DNA from: Chara braunii
Taxonomy: Eukaryota; Streptophyta; Charophyceae; Charales; Characeae
DNA: 48,654 nt
Reading direction: 5' to 3'
Assembly: GCA_003427395.1 (NCBI GenBank)
Contig: BFEA01000151.1
Coordinates: forward strand, 96,281 to 144,934
The notes beneath the pieces were generated by a model. The model searched no databases, had not been told where the DNA came from, and saw nothing but the letters and a program-made list of their open reading frames with translations. How positions within the stretch are numbered: position 1 is the first letter of the stretch; every line of letters starts with the position of its first letter. A program made the position numbers and the translations under genes. Below, piece after piece: positions 44,140 through 48,654 of this stretch.

Positions 44140-44510
44140 GGTTTTGGGCTATCGGTAGCTGCGGAAGTGGATAGTACCGACTTGAGGGTCCGACCTAAGT
44201 GCTTCCACCGGCGCTATTGCGCTCGGACCAAGTGCGTCACTGTTCAACAATGTCGGAGTGTCTAGTTGTGGGGTGTACAGCCGCGATACACCCACGGTAG
44301 TATCGAAGCACCATTATCTAGCTAGGGTTTTCAGGTATGGAGGTTGCTAGTGTAGACACTTGGAAGGGCCCTGCGTAGTTACGTCTTTTTTCCTTGATTC
44401 CTTGACATTGTTGTTAATACTGCATGTTTATGGTTCCAACAATCTTTCTGATAGTTAAGTTGCTCCTTCTACCACTTATTCAATAAGGTTACTAACGGGG
44501 TGTAGGTAAC

Positions 44511-46505
44511 ATGGCTGAAGAGAAAATCATTCATGAAGAGAATCGCTCTCCACCAAAAGCTCCAGAGTTGACTTCTGAAGATAGCGACCATCTCAAGGAG
44601 CTAGTAAGGTTGTGTTATCATGACGGTGTCATGCCTATCGATATTGATCCGGGCGAAATGACAATTGAAGGTAGCGAAGTGAGATTTAATGTTAACATGA
44701 CGTTGGACCAGACAAAAATTGCATGGCTCAAGGAACACATAACCGTGTTTATCTTCAGAGTTGGAGCACACTTCCTTTCAAGGATCGTCAAAGATGATAT
44801 CGTCCGGGTATATGAAGACAAGAAGGTCGCTGATGGAAGCATTGGAGTTGACTCATTTCAGTGGGGAAGGGTAAAAATCGAGTCTCCAAATGTGGTTTCC
44901 TATGTTGCGAGGTCACAGGAGATCGCTAATTGGCTCGTGAATAAAATCTCGGATGAACTCTTTATGGGTCCAAAAAACTATGTGTTCGAATTCAAGCCCT
45001 GGCTGACCAAGGCTCAACTCCTTGCTCAAAGGAGAGTGGAAGATGAAGGGAACTTCTGGGTGGTAGCAGTTCAAGTGCCACTTGACGCTTCCTTCTACCT
45101 GAAATTGCAGATCAGGCGTAAGATAGGATCAGTTTTGCGTTCTCACCCTCCAAAATAAGATAGAATGAAGTCGTCACTAGTTAATGTCAAATTTGACATT
45201 GATCCTACCGCTAGAGATAATATGAAAGACAAGATCAGGATTGATACTTCTGAAGGAGATTCATTAGAAGTCAAGTTGGCGTCATCTGCTACTCCTCGAT
45301 GCAGACGTTGCCGGACTTTTTTCCATTCGAAAGACGAATGCAGACGCAATCCAAGGCAACTGAACCAAACAACGAGAAGTGGTCAGGCGAATTCACACGC
45401 ATCTGGAAGCCAAGTGCTAGCTTCGGCTCCTCTCTATTCTGACCCACTCGGGCCAGGCAGAGTTACAAATTCAAATGTCAATGTTGCTTATGGCTGGGTG
45501 GCGATTTCTCAAGCTGCCTCGCAAGGTCTAGCCATGCCAACAGCGTCGGTGCTCAATCCGGCATTTTCCCCGGCATAGTCTCTCACCCAAGTTACATACA
45601 TTTGTCAGGGGACGATGTTGCACAAGGTTCACAAGGTTGGAACATGTTTGTTCCTATACCCTTGAGTATGTCGCCACTTCAGTATGGATTACCACAACAA
45701 TATGGAGGAGCCCAACCCTCGACGTTCAACACGTACATGTCAATCCAGAGTCCACTATGGGTGCCATATCATGGAGTACATGGAATCCACTCCGGTAATT
45801 CGGAGACCTCTTCCCTTGACTTCATTACCAATGACAAGGGGAATCTCGCAAGGAGGACAAGGGAATGAGGAAACACCAAGACCTACCAATATCTTTTGAC
45901 CAGCAAACATCCCTGGAGGTTCAAGGGTCCGAAATAGCACACTAGGCAAGCAGAGAATGATTAACCGTGAAGGAAGTTTCACGTCGGAAGGAGATCAACC
46001 CGAAGGCGAACCATTTGCGTCCTCATCCCAAGGTTCAGACGAGGTTCGGTCTGCATTGAGAACAACGGGCCAGAAAACGACAAGGAAACGAGTCCATTTC
46101 TCAATCACGAAAGGGCAATTAACCGACATCGAGAACCGGATTCTTCTTTTTTTCTGTGTGGTCATTCGTAACACGTATTGGGTCGTAGCCTTTGCAGACC
46201 GCGAAGGCAACCTCAACCTGGTAAGCCTTGCTTCCCCTGATACCCCGATGCCTACAACCACAACTGTTCTGATGTGTACTGCGATATCCGATAAGTTCCC
46301 ATTTCGCTTGATCCCTGATGTTGTCATGGTTCGTCTGATTGTGGAAAACCCAGACAATAGAGGAAGAAAGATTATGTTTTTCATCCCCTTGGTGGATGTT
46401 AGGTTTAAGGATTGTCAGATGGAGAAACTCGAAACAGAAGGGCTACGACTTTTATCTATCTCGTGGTTTGCGGAAAAGAAGCGTCAGAAATTGTGTCAAA
46501 TTTGA
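44511..46505 (+). pseudogene. LINE C ORF1, DUF4283-like and CCHC zinc knuckle
   Basis: 44511-45158 encodes an acidic N-terminus and a DUF4283-like domain (FKPWLTKAQLLAQRRVED, NFWVVAVQVPLDASFYLK). A TAA at 45156-45158 is in frame with 45165-45578, which carries the intact zinc knuckle CRRCRTFFHSKDEC (45300-45341). Two frame changes follow: 45602-45868 is a Gly/Gln/Pro/Tyr-rich linker, and 45957-46505 is the C-terminal domain (MFFIPLVDVRFKD, GLRLLSISWF). The C-terminal domain matches LINE B. Role: binding of the element RNA. Confidence 0.88.
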
Positions 46506-46687
46506 ATCCCGCCCCTGAAAATGACGGAGTGTCTTTAGAGTTCGAATCTCGACTCCTAAAAGAGAAGAAATTAAACTCATAGTTTCTCAGGTCTGCCTTG
46601 ACCACTCCATGGCTACCTGAGGGCCTCTTCTCAGATCCTTCTCACATCCAACAGGTAATGAGGGGTGAAACTACCATAATGTAAGTT

Positions 46688-47820
46688 ATGAATAAACTCA
46701 GATTAGTGAGTTGGAATGTACGTGGCTTGGGTGACACATCGAGTATATTTAAAAAAGAACGTTTGAAAACCTATCTACATAATCATAACATTCACATTGC
46801 GTATCTCCAAGAAGCCAAGTTAGGCGGGGAAAATAGCATTGCCCTGGGTCGATGGTGGGATGGACCACAATTATGGTCCCCTTAGTTAGCACTAAAGGGG
46901 GCACTAGTTTTCTCGTTCACTGAAACTTTGATGTCGTTATGTCAATCTATGGGGATGGTGGGGTTGGATTAAGCTACTAATTAACGAGAAAGAATGGTTG
47001 ATTGCCTCTATATATGCCCCTACTAATCACCGTCACCGTACCACCTTCTTCCATTAATTATTGTACGTTATTCCCAACTGTGAAAGAACGATCCTGGTTC
47101 GAGACTAAAACTCCTCATTGGATGTATCCACATCCGCCCAAGTAGTTGACTGTCCCACAAACAAAGTCGCTCTCACTGAATTAATGGAAACCTTAAAACT
47201 TATAGACCCTTCCAACTCACACATCTTGTTGATGATGACTTTACATGGTTTTCGAACCCTAGGGAAGATGGGTGTGTGATCAGTAGACGTTTGGATTATT
47301 TCTTAGCCTCGCAGGTACTGTGGGATTTTATTCTTGAGATCTCTGAAGTTTCCCACCCGCTTTCAAACCATAAACCTTTCTTAATGACAATAATATCTTC
47401 AGACTATATTCGAGGATATGGTAATTTTCGATTTAGCACTCAAAACCTTGAGGACGCTGGTCTGGTAGAATGAATGGGGAAATTCTGGGAAAGTTAAAAG
47501 GGAGCCCAATCTTCTTTTGGATGAATGGCTGACTTGTGGGATAATGGTTCGCGTATCTTCGCTAACCTACTCTCGATTTTCTCAAGAATAAAGACATATC
47601 AACAAAATAAAGAGGAGGAGACTCTGAAAAAGAAGAATGAATATGTTGAACTCAAGATGTCACAACATCCAATCTCAAACTTGGTCTGGGGCAAGGAAAG
47701 AGCGAAGTTAATTACGGAATGGGATAACTGACAGATAAAGAAATCAGAATTGTGGGCAAAGAGATGACAAGCTGAAGGGATCACTTTTACGGACTCCGCC
47801 AGGGCTCGATCCATGGTCTA
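46688..47820 (+). pseudogene. LINE C endonuclease remnant (ORF2 start)
   Basis: Begins MNKLRLVSWNVRGLGDT and YLQEAKLGGE, with RWWDGPQLWSP before a TAG at 46883-46885. Further stops follow in the same frame, including one where the Trp of the GDWN motif should be (TILVRD, stop, NSSL). 47276-47473 resumes with RRLDYFLAS and HPLSNHKPF, in which the catalytic Asp of the usual SDH is Asn. 47525-47731 is the linker (LLSIFSRI). The enzyme is dead. ORF2 starts 182 bases after the ORF1 stop. Confidence 0.88.
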
Positions 47821-48256
47821 TCTTTTTGCTGTTTCGGCTGCATCCCGTTTTCGGCCTGGCACCCTTTTTCCAAACCCCTCCTTTGGTACCGTAGGATTTT
47901 GGACAACTGGCGCCATGCTGCAATTCAGGCGCCACTTTCAAACACCGCATTTTTCAGTTCTGCCCTCGGACGCCACTTTCAAATGCCCCTGGTATTGTAC
48001 GTGTCACCGACACTTATACTGGCTCCCCTTACGGTACGAGGACCAGTCTCGTACCAGTTTCCAGTTGTTGTACTCGTACTTAGTGTGACTTGTTGTTTCG
48101 ACATTCGAGAATCCAAGACTTCGACTTTGTGCCCTTGCCACTGTGTCTGCGTCCGACCCTCAACCGTGTCGAATGAGTGACTGTGTGTGTGTGCTCTCAC
48201 TCTCTCCCTCTCTCTCTCCTCTCCCTCGGTTCTCCCTCAGCCTCACACGCGTTACA
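47821..48256 (+). mobile_element. Possible 5' LTR (left boundary unknown)
   Basis: Ends in TTACA one base before a primer-binding-site-like sequence, as an LTR should. A TG start could be TGTACGTG at 47996, giving a 261-bp LTR, or lie further left. No second LTR is inside the window, so this cannot be tested here. The 47830-47995 part has a repeated GCCACTTTCAAA word. Confidence 0.35.
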
Positions 48257-48257
48257 C

Positions 48258-48280
48258 TGGTATCGGAGCGGTTCGAACCC
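48258..48280 (+). promoter_or_regulatory. Primer-binding-site-like sequence for a tRNA
   Basis: TGGTATCGGAGC (48258-48269) differs by one base from TGGTATCAGAGC, the common plant retrotransposon site complementary to initiator tRNA-Met. It continues into GGTTCGAACCC, which would extend the match into the T arm. CA at 48255-48256 would be the LTR end. Confidence 0.5.
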
Positions 48281-48349
48281 GCCCGACCCACTGTGCTTTG
48301 TTGCCATCACCTGGCCATCATTAGCATCATCGTCGTGATCGTCGTCGTA

Positions 48350-48535
48350 GTGCCATGTCATCATCGTAATCATTTCCATCGTGCCATGTCATCACCGTCA
48401 TTGTCGCGATCGTCGTTGTCGTGCCACGTCATCATTGTCATCGTCGCGATCATCGTCGTCCTGCCACGTCACCATCGCAATGCCCGTCGTCTTCATCGTC
48501 GCGTCGTGCCATCCTCGTCATCGTCGTATCTACCC
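48350..48535. repeat. ~40-bp GTGCCACGTCATC minisatellite
   Basis: Units start at about 48350, 48381, 48421, 48461 and 48506 with GTGCCAYGTCATC followed by CGTCATCGTCGCGATCGTCG-like sequence. It lies just after the primer-binding-like site and belongs to the CATCGT-rich tract that begins at about 48310. Confidence 0.85.
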
Positions 48536-48561
48536 CGCGCAGATAAGTAATCGACGATAAC

Positions 48562-48583
48562 TTTTTTTTTTTTTTTTTTTTTT
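48562..48583. repeat. Poly(T) run, 22 bases, followed by (CTT)-rich end
   Basis: Uninterrupted T run; the window then ends in TTCTTC-rich simple sequence (48590-48654). Confidence 0.9.
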
Positions 48584-48654
48584 CAATTCTTCTTCTTCGT
48601 CTTCTTCTCCTTTTCATCTTGGTCTTCTTCTTTTCATCATCGTTTTCCTCTTCC

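Larger units (their letters stand above)
44140..47820 (+). mobile_element. LINE C, L1-like retrotransposon, 3'-truncated
   Basis: Same family as LINEs A and B. It has a leader (about 44140-44510), ORF1 (44511-46505) and the endonuclease part of ORF2 (46688 to about 47820). Similarity ends in the linker before the reverse transcriptase. There is no RT, zf-RVT or tail. Loss of the 3' half is not how LINEs truncate on insertion, so a later deletion or insertion (perhaps the LTR element that follows) removed it. Confidence 0.85.

Overview
This is repeat-rich nuclear DNA from a eukaryote, with no intact host gene that I can recognise. The large readable proteins all belong to decayed retroelements. 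The LINE ORF1 proteins combine a DUF4283-like domain with a CX2CX4HX4C zinc knuckle, and ORF2 runs endonuclease, reverse transcriptase, zf-RVT. That architecture is typical of green plants, so a streptophyte with a large genome (a charophyte alga or bryophyte would fit) is my best guess. It is an inference from family architecture, not a database match. Two exact copies of the 38-bp Nextera mate-pair junction adaptor (35-72 and 43567-43604) show that the assembly contains library artefacts.

Layout, left half. Bases 1-72 are a chimeric mate-pair end. 73-1361 is a dispersed repeat whose second copy is at 24720-25995. 2333-3732 is a 704-bp tandem duplication. 4759-5772 (minus) is a gag relic in one reading frame with three stops. 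8380-9256 is a DNA-transposon-like element with 42-bp terminal inverted repeats. 10.6-14.2 kb and 15.2-19.1 kb are two related non-coding composite elements that share their end blocks and one internal hairpin. Each carries a long array of stem-loops with a conserved loop and variable but self-complementary arms. 19.1-24.7 kb is mainly low-complexity sequence, microsatellites, a tandem repeat and a tRNA-like relic. 26.0-28.2 kb holds another repeat pair with small hairpins, enclosing an alternating palindromic array.

Layout, right half. Three copies of one LINE family dominate: LINE A (+, about 29.07-33.63 kb, 5'-truncated), LINE B (-, 34.33-41.52 kb, essentially full length with a 12-bp target-site duplication) and LINE C (+, about 44.14-47.82 kb, 3'-truncated). 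A and B meet tail to tail, about 0.7 kb apart. Between B and C are a foldback element, a 2-kb inverted-repeat pair and a hAT-like element that contains the second adaptor. The window ends with a possible LTR and primer-binding site, a 40-bp minisatellite and a poly(T) run.

The most unusual content is the set of stem-loop arrays in 10.6-19.1 kb, with a smaller relative at 26-28 kb. I cannot assign a function. They could be components of a non-autonomous mobile element or of a structured RNA.
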